A stretch of 62,423 bases of DNA from an uncultured Bacteroidales bacterium (GTDB lineage Bacteria > Bacteroidota > Bacteroidia > Bacteroidales > UBA932). The number at the start of each line of letters is the position of its first letter. Position 1 is the first letter of the stretch. Positions 54,424 to 62,423 of the stretch are shown here, piece after piece. Below the pieces are notes generated by a model. It ran no database searches, was not told the DNA's origin, and worked only from the letters and a program-made list of their open reading frames with translations. The position numbers and the translations under genes were made by a program. The stretch lies in NCBI GenBank assembly GCA_934693135.1, contig CAKUVA010000009.1, positions 1 through 62,423 of the forward strand, written 5' to 3'.

Positions 54424-55502
54424 AGTATTTAGTTGTTCAAGATTGGCGTAATACACATGGTAACCATGCTGGAATGGTACATATGTGTAGATTACTTGAG
54501 ATGTATTATCCTAATGAATATAAAGTTATAATAAATCCGCAACCTGATATTTATCATAATTATAATGAACGTAAAATTTGTAGGTTGTTTTATTTGATTA
54601 AACATTACTTAACTTATTTTTATTCTAAATATCAAAGGGAACATATTATTACAAAAAAATATTTAAACCTATGTGCTTCAATGTTCAAAACATTGAAATC
54701 TGGAGATGAAGTTTTTTTAATGGAGTATTTATTTCCAGAAATTCCTCAACTATGTATTGCGAAGTATTTACGTTTGAATAATTTACCTGTGAAAATTTAT
54801 GCATTGTCGCATCTTACACCTACTGCATTGAAATTATTTGGTAATTATAAAAAAATGATAAAATACTGGTTGTCATATGTCGATAAAAGCTTAACATTGG
54901 GGAATTCATTATCTGAATTTTTTATCGAATGTGGAATAAAAGAGACGAAAATTAGTACAGGGTTTCATTATGTTGATATAGACTTTTATAAACCAACTGT
55001 AATTAACGAGCATGAAATAATTACAATAATTGTTATGGGTAGTTTACAGCGTGATTATGTTCAAATAGCAGAAGTCGTTAATAGAACATGTTCTTATGTA
55101 CGTTGGATAATATGTAGAGGGAATCGAAATGTCGATTTCCTCTTTAAACGTTCTCAAAATGTTATTATTGAAGGATATCTGCAAGAGAGTTCCTTGAGAG
55201 AAAGAATGTCTGAAGCGGATATCTCTTTAAATGTTTTACAGGATACAGTGGGGAGTAATGTTATAACTACATCAATGGCAATGGGATTAGCAATTATCGC
55301 AACCGATGTTGGTTCTATACGAGACTATTGTAGTGCAGAGAATTCAATACTTTGTAAAGCTCAAGTAGAGTCATATATTTTTGCTATAGATTATCTGCAT
55401 AATAATAGGCAGGTTTTGAGTGAAATGAAAAAATCATCACTAGTAAGGTCTCGGAAATTTTCTATAGAAAACGTACATAAATGGTTTATGTCATTGTCTT
55501 AA
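54420..55502 (+). CDS. Glycosyltransferase, GT-B fold
   Basis: The 360-residue protein has no clear family start, but its second half shows the GT-B donor region: IITIIVMGSLQRDYVQIA, ISLNVLQDTVGSNVI and TSMAMGLAIIATDVGSIRDYC, the last being the acidic-residue block of GT4-like enzymes. It starts inside the end of the preceding gene (ATGA overlap). Sugar specificity cannot be read. Confidence 0.75.
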   Translation: MKYLVVQDWRNTHGNHAGMVHMCRLLEMYYPNEYKVIINPQPDIYHNYNERKICRLFYLIKHYLTYFYSKYQREHIITKKYLNLCASMFKTLKSGDEVFLMEYLFPEIPQLCIAKYLRLNNLPVKIYALSHLTPTALKLFGNYKKMIKYWLSYVDKSLTLGNSLSEFFIECGIKETKISTGFHYVDIDFYKPTVINEHEIITIIVMGSLQRDYVQIAEVVNRTCSYVRWIICRGNRNVDFLFKRSQNVIIEGYLQESSLRERMSEADISLNVLQDTVGSNVITTSMAMGLAIIATDVGSIRDYCSAENSILCKAQVESYIFAIDYLHNNRQVLSEMKKSSLVRSRKFSIENVHKWFMSLS

Positions 55503-55533
55503 AGTTGGAAATTATAGTCTATGTAATATTTCT

Positions 55534-56670
55534 ATGATTGAAAATTATATTGGGACACTTATTTATTATATGATATATATGATATCTGTAATGTTGTCAT
55601 ATATTTGGTCGAAAAAAGGAAAGTTAAATTGGTATTTTATCTTATCATTTACTTTAATTTTAGGATTAAGGGGCTGTGGAATAGACTATAATCCGATGGA
55701 TGAAATTTTTCATCAAATAGTTAATTTAAAATTTGGGTTATTTGATGAAAAGTATTATACTTTTAATCTAAATGAATATTCGGATTTTTCTGCATTCGAG
55801 TATGCTTATATGGTGCTAATTAAGGTGATTAGACTTGTTAAAGGTGGAAGTGTCTTATTTTTTTCGACTATTGCATTATTACAGGCATTCTTTTTTGAAC
55901 TTGCATCGCGAGAATATGATAGAACAATACGAATGCTTATAGCATTCTCATTCTTTGGAACATTAGCTTTTTGTGTATGTTTTAACACGGTGAGGCAGAT
56001 GATTGTCGTATTCATGTTTATGACGTTATCCAAATTTATAGTTCAGCGAAAATTTTTTGAGTACACAACAGGATGTATAGTGTTATATCTATTTCATAGA
56101 TCGGCTATAGTATTATGGCCTTTATATTTTGTGATTAATCGGGATTTGTTCTATAACAAGAAAATTACTATTATTATTTATCTAATATGTATGATAGGGG
56201 CGGAGGTGTTCAAAAATTTGATAATGGATTTGTCGGATATGTTGTTTGGTATTATAGGACAATCGTCATTCATTAATACGAATTATATGAAATCAGATAA
56301 TCTGGAAATGTTAGGAAGTTCTGTAGCATCAAGCATAGTCTTTTTGTCTTCATTTCTTTTAATTAATTTATATGGAGATAAAATTAAAACTAATCATAAC
56401 CGATTATTGCCCCTATTTAATATGACAATAATCGGTTATTTTATGAATTTGTTTATTTTTAATATCGGTTTCCAGAGACTTACATACTATTTCTTTTATA
56501 TGTCTATAATCATATTGGGTATCGCATTGAGAATGTCATTATCTGATACGAACTTGCATAAAAAGATATTGGGTGTCATAACTATTCTGTTATTGTGTCT
56601 TTGGTTTGTTAATGCAGTGTTAAATGGGGCAGCTGGCTGCTCTCCATATGAATTTAGTAGATATTTGTAG
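55534..56670 (+). CDS. wzy: Wzy/EpsG-like polysaccharide polymerase
   Basis: The 378-residue protein has about 10-11 membrane segments and few other marks. RGCGIDYNPMDEIFH and FNTVRQMIVVFMFM with LFHRSAIVLWPLY (Arg and His in extracytoplasmic loops) fit EpsG-family polymerases, which join repeat units in the periplasm. The setting between flippase and transferases agrees. Confidence 0.8.
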   Translation: MIENYIGTLIYYMIYMISVMLSYIWSKKGKLNWYFILSFTLILGLRGCGIDYNPMDEIFHQIVNLKFGLFDEKYYTFNLNEYSDFSAFEYAYMVLIKVIRLVKGGSVLFFSTIALLQAFFFELASREYDRTIRMLIAFSFFGTLAFCVCFNTVRQMIVVFMFMTLSKFIVQRKFFEYTTGCIVLYLFHRSAIVLWPLYFVINRDLFYNKKITIIIYLICMIGAEVFKNLIMDLSDMLFGIIGQSSFINTNYMKSDNLEMLGSSVASSIVFLSSFLLINLYGDKIKTNHNRLLPLFNMTIIGYFMNLFIFNIGFQRLTYYFFYMSIIILGIALRMSLSDTNLHKKILGVITILLLCLWFVNAVLNGAAGCSPYEFSRYL

Positions 56671-56673
56671 CTT

Positions 56674-57606
56674 ATGAAATTATTGTCGATAATAATTCCT
56701 GTCTTTAATGTGGAAAATTACATTGAAGAATGTCTAGAAAGTATAGTTCCATATCTGAATTCAAACGTAGAACTTATTCTAATTAATGATGGGGCAACTG
56801 ATAGTAGTCGAGAACGTGTTATTCCATATCTAAACTTAAATACAAATATTATTGTTGTAGATCAAAAAAATAAAGGATTAAGTGCTTCCAGAAATGTTGG
56901 AATCTCAAAGTCTACGGGAAAATACTTGTGGTTTGTCGATTCAGATGACTTCTTGCAAATAGGCGCTATTGATTCTATTTTGGATGTTATTTCCAAACAA
57001 AGCCCTGAAATTATAGCGATAGATGTTACTATTTTGTCTGATTCAGATAATGTTCAAAAGGTTGTGTCAAGATCATTGCCTCCGAATGTTAATATTCAAT
57101 CCAAGTTTCTATATAGAAAAGGGTTTATATATCCATTTACTGGTGCGCAGTATTATATCGTACAAAAATCATTTCTTACGCAGAATAATATTTCCTTTTA
57201 TGAGGGGATTTATTTTGAGGACGAGTTGTATTCTACTTTTTTGCTGACGAAGTCGCATCAGATATTTTATCTTAAAGAATCATTATATGTTTATAGATTA
57301 AGGAAGGGTTCTATAACTGCATCTATATCAACAATAAAAAAATGTAAAGATATGATAACTGTTATGGATAATATCTATTCGCTTTATGTAGATGAACGAA
57401 ATAATAATAGAGACGGATTTATACCTAAATCAATGATTTTGAAAAAATTAAGTGTCTTATATAGATATTTATATTATCCACTAGGATCTAAGGAGGAAAA
57501 GAAGACTATTCGGAAACTGATTCGAGATAGGTCTTATCTTCTTACAGAGGTTATTAAAAGTTGTAATTTGAAGTACATTATTAGATATCTATTGCTGGTT
57601 ATATAA
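56674..57606 (+). CDS. Family 2 glycosyltransferase
   Basis: The 310-residue protein begins LSIIIPVFNVENYIEECLESI, with NDGATDSS, KNKGLSASRNVGIS and WFVDSDDFL (the DxD motif), all classic GT2. The later FYEGIYFEDELYST is the acceptor-side catalytic block. It follows the polymerase gene by three bases. Confidence 0.93.
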   Translation: MKLLSIIIPVFNVENYIEECLESIVPYLNSNVELILINDGATDSSRERVIPYLNLNTNIIVVDQKNKGLSASRNVGISKSTGKYLWFVDSDDFLQIGAIDSILDVISKQSPEIIAIDVTILSDSDNVQKVVSRSLPPNVNIQSKFLYRKGFIYPFTGAQYYIVQKSFLTQNNISFYEGIYFEDELYSTFLLTKSHQIFYLKESLYVYRLRKGSITASISTIKKCKDMITVMDNIYSLYVDERNNNRDGFIPKSMILKKLSVLYRYLYYPLGSKEEKKTIRKLIRDRSYLLTEVIKSCNLKYIIRYLLLVI

Positions 57607-57609
57607 TTT

Positions 57610-58875
57610 ATGAAAATACTTGTGTTGGCATATCAACTTTCTCCAACAAAGGGAAGTGAGTTTTCTGTTGCATGGAATTATGTGATGAGAATGTCACAGT
57701 ATAATTCATTGACAGTACTTTATGGCGTGTCTGGGAATAATATGGGAGATTGTGATGAAATGAACGATTGGCTTGAAAATAACAGATTAAATAACGTTAA
57801 GTTCGTTCAAATCTCACCAGATAAAATATGTACTGCGTTGAACTTTTTTAATGTCCATAATATGTTTAGATATTCTTTTTATGTTGCATATAGAAGATGG
57901 CAGAAATTGGCATATAAAAAAGCGAAGAATTTAATTGAGGCAGAAAAGTATGACTTGATTCATTACCTTGGTCCTATAGGATATAGAGAACCAGGATTCT
58001 TATGGAAACTGAATTTGCCCTATATGTGGGGACCAATTGGAGGAACGATAAATTATAGTTTAAAACTTTTAGAATATCGTAGCATTGGAGTGTATTTGAA
58101 ATTTTATTTTAGAACATTTATAAATAAATTACAACTTTCTTGTAATAAAAGGATACATCTCGCTCTTAGACGATGTGATAAGTTGCTCACTGCTACGACC
58201 TTTGATCAAAGCTCATTTAAACGGATAGTGGGTGTTGACAGCGTATATATGCCAGAGAATGGAATATTAGGAGAAATAACATTAAATGAAGATAAGTTTA
58301 ATGATGTGAAAACTTATAGATTAGTTACGATAGGACGTTTGGATGCGGGTAAGAATATTGGACTTCTTCTTGATTCATTGTCACATGTGAAGAATACTAA
58401 TTGGTCTTTGGATGTGTTTGGTGATGGACCGCTTATGTCGTATCTTAAATCTAAAGCACAAATTCTTAAGTTGTCTGATAAAGTTATTTTTCATGGTAAT
58501 GTCAGTAGAAGAGATATCTATAATTTTATGGATATTGCACACTTGAATTGCATAACGAGTATTGGAGAAGGTAATCCGACAGTGATTTTTGAAGCGATGT
58601 CGTATGGTGTCCCAACAATCTCTTTTGATCATTGTGGAATGCATGATACAATATTACCTGAATGCGGCATTAAGTTGCCAATAAAATCATATAAAGAAGC
58701 GGTTGATGATTTATCAAACTGTATAGATTCTTTGTTGTCAAAACCGGAGCAATTCAGAATATTAGCAAAAGGGACTATAAATAGGGCGAAAACATATTTG
58801 TTTGATAAGCGAGAATTTATATTTAACCAATGCTACAAAGAAGCTATTCTCCATTACAAATCAGTGAATAGTTGA
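57610..58875 (+). CDS. Family 4 glycosyltransferase
   Basis: The 421-residue protein starts MKILVLAYQLSPTKGSEFSV, typical of GT4 enzymes. The C-terminal donor domain has IGRLDAGKNIGLLLDSL, FGDGPLMSYL and NCITSIGEGNPTVIFEAMSYGVPTIS, with the E-x7-E motif. It sits three bases after the previous gene. Confidence 0.92.
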   Translation: MKILVLAYQLSPTKGSEFSVAWNYVMRMSQYNSLTVLYGVSGNNMGDCDEMNDWLENNRLNNVKFVQISPDKICTALNFFNVHNMFRYSFYVAYRRWQKLAYKKAKNLIEAEKYDLIHYLGPIGYREPGFLWKLNLPYMWGPIGGTINYSLKLLEYRSIGVYLKFYFRTFINKLQLSCNKRIHLALRRCDKLLTATTFDQSSFKRIVGVDSVYMPENGILGEITLNEDKFNDVKTYRLVTIGRLDAGKNIGLLLDSLSHVKNTNWSLDVFGDGPLMSYLKSKAQILKLSDKVIFHGNVSRRDIYNFMDIAHLNCITSIGEGNPTVIFEAMSYGVPTISFDHCGMHDTILPECGIKLPIKSYKEAVDDLSNCIDSLLSKPEQFRILAKGTINRAKTYLFDKREFIFNQCYKEAILHYKSVNS

Positions 58876-58876
58876 T

Positions 58877-60150
58877 ATGACAATCCTACATTATTTTTTA
58901 GGCTTTCCTCCTTATAGGGGAGGAGGCTTGACTCGGTATGTTGTAGATTTGATGGTGGCTCAGAAAGAGTTGGGGCATGAGGTGGTTGCATTTTGGCCTG
59001 GAAGTATTTCTCTTCTCAGAGGAAAAGGGACATTGGTGAGAAGAAGTCCATGTGTAGACATAGAAAATTTTGAGATGGTCAATCCTTTGCCTGTATCATT
59101 ACTATATGGCGTGAAAAATCCGTATGATTTCATGAATGAAAAAAGCTTGAATTATAAATCTTTCGAAAGGATGTTGGACTCGGTTTCTCCTCGAGTTTTA
59201 CATATACATACATTGATGGGATTGCCTCTTGCATATATTACGAATGCTAAAGAACGAGGTATTCGAATAGTTTATACTTCTCATGACTATTTCGGACTTT
59301 GCCCTTTGGTAAATATTGTAGATAAGAATGGCTGTTTCAGTGAACAATGTGTCGGAACCAAATGTGCAGAGTGCAATATAAATGCTAAGAGTACGGCATT
59401 CTTGCGAATAAGAAATATGAAGTCGTTTATTTGGTTGAAAAAGTTAAAAACTTACTTGCAATGAATGCTTATGATGCCTTATTGTCATATTACAGACAAT
59501 GTTTCTCTGAGATAGATTATTTTCATTTCAATAGCCGTGTTTCGGCTTCAGTCTATGAAGATCGATGTCAAAATATTATTGGCAAAGTTGTTCCGATTAC
59601 TAATTTTGGGATTAAGGATAATCGTATTAAGAAGGATTTCATGCATAGTGAATTAAGAATAGGCTTTATTGGAAATTTGACACCATATAAGGGCTATCCG
59701 TATCTTCTGGATGTGCTTAAAGGTATTGAGAATGATAGTGCGAAGTGGAATTTAACTGTATGGGGTGGGCAAAGTAGTAAAGAACCATTTTTGCCTATAT
59801 CCTTTAAGGGTAAATATAATTCAGCAATGTTGTGTCAAGTGTATTCTGATATGGATGTTCTTGTTGTACCATCAATATGTAAAGAAACATTTGGTTTTGT
59901 AGTGTTGGAAGCATTGTCCTATGGAACACCAGTAATTGTTTCGGATAATGTCGGAGCTAAAGATATTGTGAAAGAGTATGATTCAGGTTTTATTTATCAT
60001 ACAAGGGTAGAATTGAAACATTTGTTGGAAATGTTGATAATTGATAGAACTTTATTGCGAAATTTCAACCAAAGAATATTAGCACTTCCTTGGCGACATG
60101 ATATGTTATCTCATGCGAATGAAATCGTAGATAAAATATACAACCATTGA
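58877..60150 (+). pseudogene. Family 4 glycosyltransferase split by a -1 frameshift
   Basis: Two frames make one GT4. The first (58877-59464) supplies the acceptor domain (LGFPPYRGGGLTRYVVDL, TSHDYFGLCPL), and the second (open from 59431 to 60150) the donor domain (LRIGFIGNLTPYKGYPYLL, CKETFGFVVLEALSYGTPVIVSD). They join cleanly if the ribosome or the true sequence slips -1 at AAAAAG, 59438-59443, giving LKKVKNLLAMNA. Full length would be near 424 residues, normal for the family. It is either a sequencing or assembly error, a recent inactivation, or programmed frameshifting. All donor-binding residues remain intact, which argues against an old pseudogene. Confidence 0.8.
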
Positions 60151-60164
60151 TATAGCTTAAATCT

Positions 60165-61253
60165 ATGAAAAAAATAGCGGTTATAGGCATTCAGGGAGTG
60201 CCGGCACATTATGGTGGCTTTGAGACTCTGATGGAGAATATTATTGGTGAGAATTGTTCACCAGATATTCAATACACGATTTTCTGTAGCAAGAAAGATT
60301 ATTCAGAGAGATTAGAGACATACAAGGGCGCGGAGCTCAAGTATGTCCCTTTTTTTCACGCCAACGGAATACAAAGCACCCCTTATGATATATTGTCAAT
60401 GCTGATGAGCCTTAATGGGTATGACACCATACTTGTTCTTGGCGTTTCAGGCTGCATATTCCTTCCCATATTCAAGTTGTTCTATAGAAAGCGATTGATT
60501 ATCAATATTGATGGGCTTGAACATCGTAGAGCAAAATGGGGGAGATTTGCAAAGTTGTTTCTGCGGACGAGTGAGTCTATGGCTGTGAAATATGCTGATG
60601 TTATTATTGCAGATAATAAAGGCATTCAAGATTATGTCTCTGAAACGTATGGAAAACAGGCTGAATTGATTGCGTATGGTGGAGATCATGTGTTGAGGCA
60701 GGTCTCCCGGCAGAAAATTGAGAACGTATTGTCTGGATATGGGCTTATTCCTCATGGCTATTCCATTACGGTCTGCCGTATTGAGCCGGAAAATAATTGT
60801 CATGTCATTTTGGATGCATTCGCCCATACGGAAAATCGACTTGTTTTTATCGGGAATTGGAATCGAAGCGTATATGGATGTTCTTTGAAGGAAAAGTATG
60901 ACCAATGTCAGAATATACAGATGCTGGATCCGATATATGATTTGGATACCCTGTATGCGCTGAGATCCAATGCGAAGATGTATTTTCATGGACATAGCGC
61001 AGGAGGAACCAATCCGTCTTTAGTAGAGGCGATGTTTTTCGGGATTCCGATAGTTGCGTATGATGTTGTTTATAATAGGGCTACAACAACTGGGAAAGCA
61101 TTGTATTTCAAAACATCTGAAGATATTGTCGACATTTTTTCTTTAACTGAAGACATTCTGAAGCAATGCGGAATGGACATGCTAACAATCGCAAGACAAG
61201 AATATTGTTGGTCTGATATCGCTAGAAAGTATGAGTCCTATTATAGTAAATAG
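60165..61253 (+). CDS. Glycosyltransferase, DUF1972/rhamnosyltransferase type
   Basis: MKKIAVIGIQGVPAHYGGFE is the signature start of DUF1972-containing GT4-like enzymes, many of which are annotated as rhamnosyltransferases. The acceptor-domain block INIDGLEHRRAKWGRF and the donor block FHGHSAGGTNPSLVEAMFFGIPIVAYD are present. Length is 362. It is less AT-rich than the preceding transferase genes. A dTDP-sugar gene (rfbA) lies just downstream, fitting a dTDP-rhamnose donor. Confidence 0.9.
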   Translation: MKKIAVIGIQGVPAHYGGFETLMENIIGENCSPDIQYTIFCSKKDYSERLETYKGAELKYVPFFHANGIQSTPYDILSMLMSLNGYDTILVLGVSGCIFLPIFKLFYRKRLIINIDGLEHRRAKWGRFAKLFLRTSESMAVKYADVIIADNKGIQDYVSETYGKQAELIAYGGDHVLRQVSRQKIENVLSGYGLIPHGYSITVCRIEPENNCHVILDAFAHTENRLVFIGNWNRSVYGCSLKEKYDQCQNIQMLDPIYDLDTLYALRSNAKMYFHGHSAGGTNPSLVEAMFFGIPIVAYDVVYNRATTTGKALYFKTSEDIVDIFSLTEDILKQCGMDMLTIARQEYCWSDIARKYESYYSK

Positions 61254-61304
61254 GATGTTCAGAATTCTTTTCGGGTAATCGATATCGAACGCCAAAGAAA
61301 TTAC

Positions 61305-61312
61305 TATATTTG
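61305..61312 (+). promoter_or_regulatory. -7 box for the DUF3791/DUF3990 cassette
   Basis: TATATTTG matches TAnnTTTG, 15 bases before ATG 61328. The cassette can therefore be expressed apart from the capsule operon. Confidence 0.5.
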
Positions 61313-61327
61313 TAAAAATATGAATGT

Positions 61328-61549
61328 ATGATTCAGAATTTCGAACAACTTGATTTTGCGACTTATTGTATCGGTTGCCTGTCAATGAAACTCTCATTGA
61401 CTCAGCAAGATATTTATGCTAAACTGAAAACATCAGGTATATTGGATGATTATATCATTAAAGGGTATGATGTTCTTCATACATTCAGCCGAGAATATTT
61501 GATGTCCGATATTATTTCTTATATGAAGGAAAAAGGAGTTTTGTCATGA
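61328..61549 (+). CDS. DUF3791-type small protein
   Basis: The 73-residue protein is helical, with LDFATYCIGCLSMKLSLTQQ, a central ILDDYIIKGYDVLHT and REYLMSDIISYMKEKG, the pattern of DUF3791 proteins found with DUF3990. The ATG 61328 frame ends within the next gene's start, a four-base overlap. It could be an antitoxin or partner of the next product. That is inference from operon structure. Confidence 0.7.
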   Translation: MIQNFEQLDFATYCIGCLSMKLSLTQQDIYAKLKTSGILDDYIIKGYDVLHTFSREYLMSDIISYMKEKGVLS

Positions 61550-62028
61550 TTGTGTATCACGCGTCTCCATTTATTGTTGAACATCCGGAAGTCAAATATT
61601 CTAGAGATTTTCTTGACTTTGGGAAAGGCTTCTATCTGACGACTATAAGGGAGCAGGCTGTTAAATATGGCTTGCGATTTGTGTTGAGAGGACAAAAAGC
61701 CTTTTTGAATCAATATGAACTTGTTGAGGATTTGAGCGGCTATGATATTTGTACATTTGATTCGTACGATGAAGAATGGCTTGATTTTGTCGCGCAATGC
61801 AGGATAGGTCAAGACAAAACAGATTATGATATAGTATTTGGTGGTATTGCAGATGACAGAGTGTTCAGAACTATTGACCTATTTTTCTCTGGTGAAATAT
61901 CTAAAGATGAGGCGTTGAAGAAGTTGATTTTTGAGAAGCCTAATCTTCAAATTTGCATTAGGACACAATTACTATTGGATGCAGGATTGACATATATATC
62001 AAGTACGGAGATTAATGACAGATATTAG
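61546..62028 (+). CDS. DUF3990 protein, ADP-ribosyltransferase-like, candidate toxin
   Basis: The 160-residue protein begins MIVYHASP and has DFGKGFYLTT, the DUF3990 signature, which has been compared to ADP-ribosyltransferase folds with His near the start and Tyr in the GFY block. A third catalytic position may be in EEWLDFV. If active it would modify a protein or nucleic acid. It is flanked by two DUF3791-like genes and overlaps both (4 and 14 bases), a strongly coupled three-gene unit resembling toxin-antitoxin systems. Confidence 0.75.
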   Translation: MIVYHASPFIVEHPEVKYSRDFLDFGKGFYLTTIREQAVKYGLRFVLRGQKAFLNQYELVEDLSGYDICTFDSYDEEWLDFVAQCRIGQDKTDYDIVFGGIADDRVFRTIDLFFSGEISKDEALKKLIFEKPNLQICIRTQLLLDAGLTYISSTEINDRY

Positions 62029-62233
62029 CAAGCAAATAATATTACAAGCTAAATATGCAAGAATTATAGCTCGGATTGCTTCTGAAAAGGGGATTCCATT
62101 AGACGAAGCGATGGAGATATTCTATAAGTCGAATACATTTGATCTTCTTCAAAAAGGAGTCGCAGATTTACATTGCCGTAGCGATTATTATCTTGCAGAT
62201 GAGATCTGTCGGGAATATGGTGAGAAAAAATAA
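62015..62233 (+). CDS. DUF3791-like small protein
   Basis: The 72-residue protein (MTDISKQIILQAKYARIIA, then LDEAMEIFYKSNTFDLLQKG and DLHCRSDYYLADEIC) follows the same helical plan as the first cassette gene, with matching spacing of the DLH/YL/DEI elements. It overlaps the DUF3990 gene by 14 bases. Role as a second partner is inferred. Confidence 0.65.
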   Translation: MTDISKQIILQAKYARIIARIASEKGIPLDEAMEIFYKSNTFDLLQKGVADLHCRSDYYLADEICREYGEKK

Positions 62234-62346
62234 CGTCTGTAGATAAGGTAGCTAAAAACTAACAGTTCGTTTGATATATGCGGATGTCGTGAGATATCTG
62301 CAAGGTTCTTTGTTTCTTAAAATTTACTAAAGTTAATAATAACTCC

Positions 62347-62423
62347 ATGAAAGGAATAGTGTTAGCAGGTGGTAGCGGTACGCGATTGTACCCTATCACC
62401 AAGGGCATCAGTAAGCAGCTGAT
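62347..62423 (+). CDS. rfbA: Glucose-1-phosphate thymidylyltransferase (partial, runs off the window)
   Basis: The first 25 residues read [20 protein letters not shown] then ISKQL, the nucleotidyltransferase signature of RfbA/RmlA, which makes dTDP-glucose from glucose 1-phosphate and dTTP. The rest lies beyond 62423. Its place after a DUF1972 rhamnosyltransferase-type gene suggests a dTDP-rhamnose or related pathway. The 113-base gap before it (62234-62346) holds no gene. Confidence 0.93.
   Translation, partial: MKGIVLAGGSGTRLYPITKGISKQL

Noticed and set aside
59431..60150. A stand-alone glycosyltransferase starting at ATG 59431
   Set aside because: It would lack the whole acceptor domain, which is present in the overlapping upstream frame; together they form one normal GT4.
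1..62423. CRISPR array, tRNA, rRNA or intact insertion sequence
   Set aside because: No regularly spaced repeats, cloverleaf, rRNA-like sequence or transposase frame was seen on either strand.

Overview
This window is a piece of a Bacteroidales chromosome, probably from a gut anaerobe. Three things point there. Promoters follow the Bacteroidetes TTTG-N19/20-TAnnTTTG pattern. Shine-Dalgarno sequences are rare. The gene content is typical of the order: a sulfatase with its anaerobic maturase, reverse rubrerythrin, a UpxY antiterminator, lipoproteins, and OmpA and beta-barrel outer-membrane proteins. I see no tRNA, rRNA or CRISPR array and no intact transposase. Genus cannot be fixed from this sequence alone.

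Layout. (1) 1-3424: an AT-rich polymorphic-toxin 'graveyard'. It holds the tail of an unknown protein, an RHS-core fragment with a variable C-terminal tip, membrane-anchored small proteins that could be immunity factors (two are tandem paralogues), and a second out-of-frame copy of the RHS core. (2) 3650-14451: carbohydrate genes. These are a GDPD-GH31 fusion, pgi with a sulfatase maturase, a lipoprotein, a ManA-like protein lacking three of four zinc ligands, hslR and a Ser-type sulfatase. (3) 14469-29640: mostly housekeeping genes: trpS, reverse rubrerythrin with a PerR-like operator, NhaC, CorA, an rpsA-rnz-glucosaminidase-mltG cluster, uvrB with an HI0933-type flavoprotein, and a Rel protein with a damaged hydrolase site. 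(4) 29766-44824: ompA, a possible 30-residue membrane peptide, the agmatine-to-putrescine pair aguA-aguB followed by a 67-bp direct repeat around a GC-rich hairpin-rich insert, a GH2 enzyme, glnK-amtB, a HAD phosphatase, an acyl-CoA ligase, two barrel-plus-lipoprotein pairs, and htpG. (5) 44846-62423: a capsular or exopolysaccharide locus.

The polysaccharide locus is the most distinctive part. A 186-bp segment bounded by 21-bp inverted repeats carries an outward-facing promoter directed at a UpxY/NusG-like antiterminator gene, the architecture of phase-variable Bacteroides capsule promoters, here apparently ON. Next come an AAA-ATPase/nuclease gene with its own promoter, a possible UpxZ-like protein, a hairpin-containing 421-bp gap, a 43-residue small protein, a 1153-residue surface lipoprotein with a glycosidase-like domain, a Wzx flippase, a Wzy/EpsG-like polymerase and six glycosyltransferases (one split by a -1 frameshift). 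The very AT-rich flippase and transferase genes suggest horizontal acquisition. A DUF3791-DUF3990-DUF3791 cassette, probably a toxin-antitoxin-like module, sits before rfbA, which runs off the window edge.
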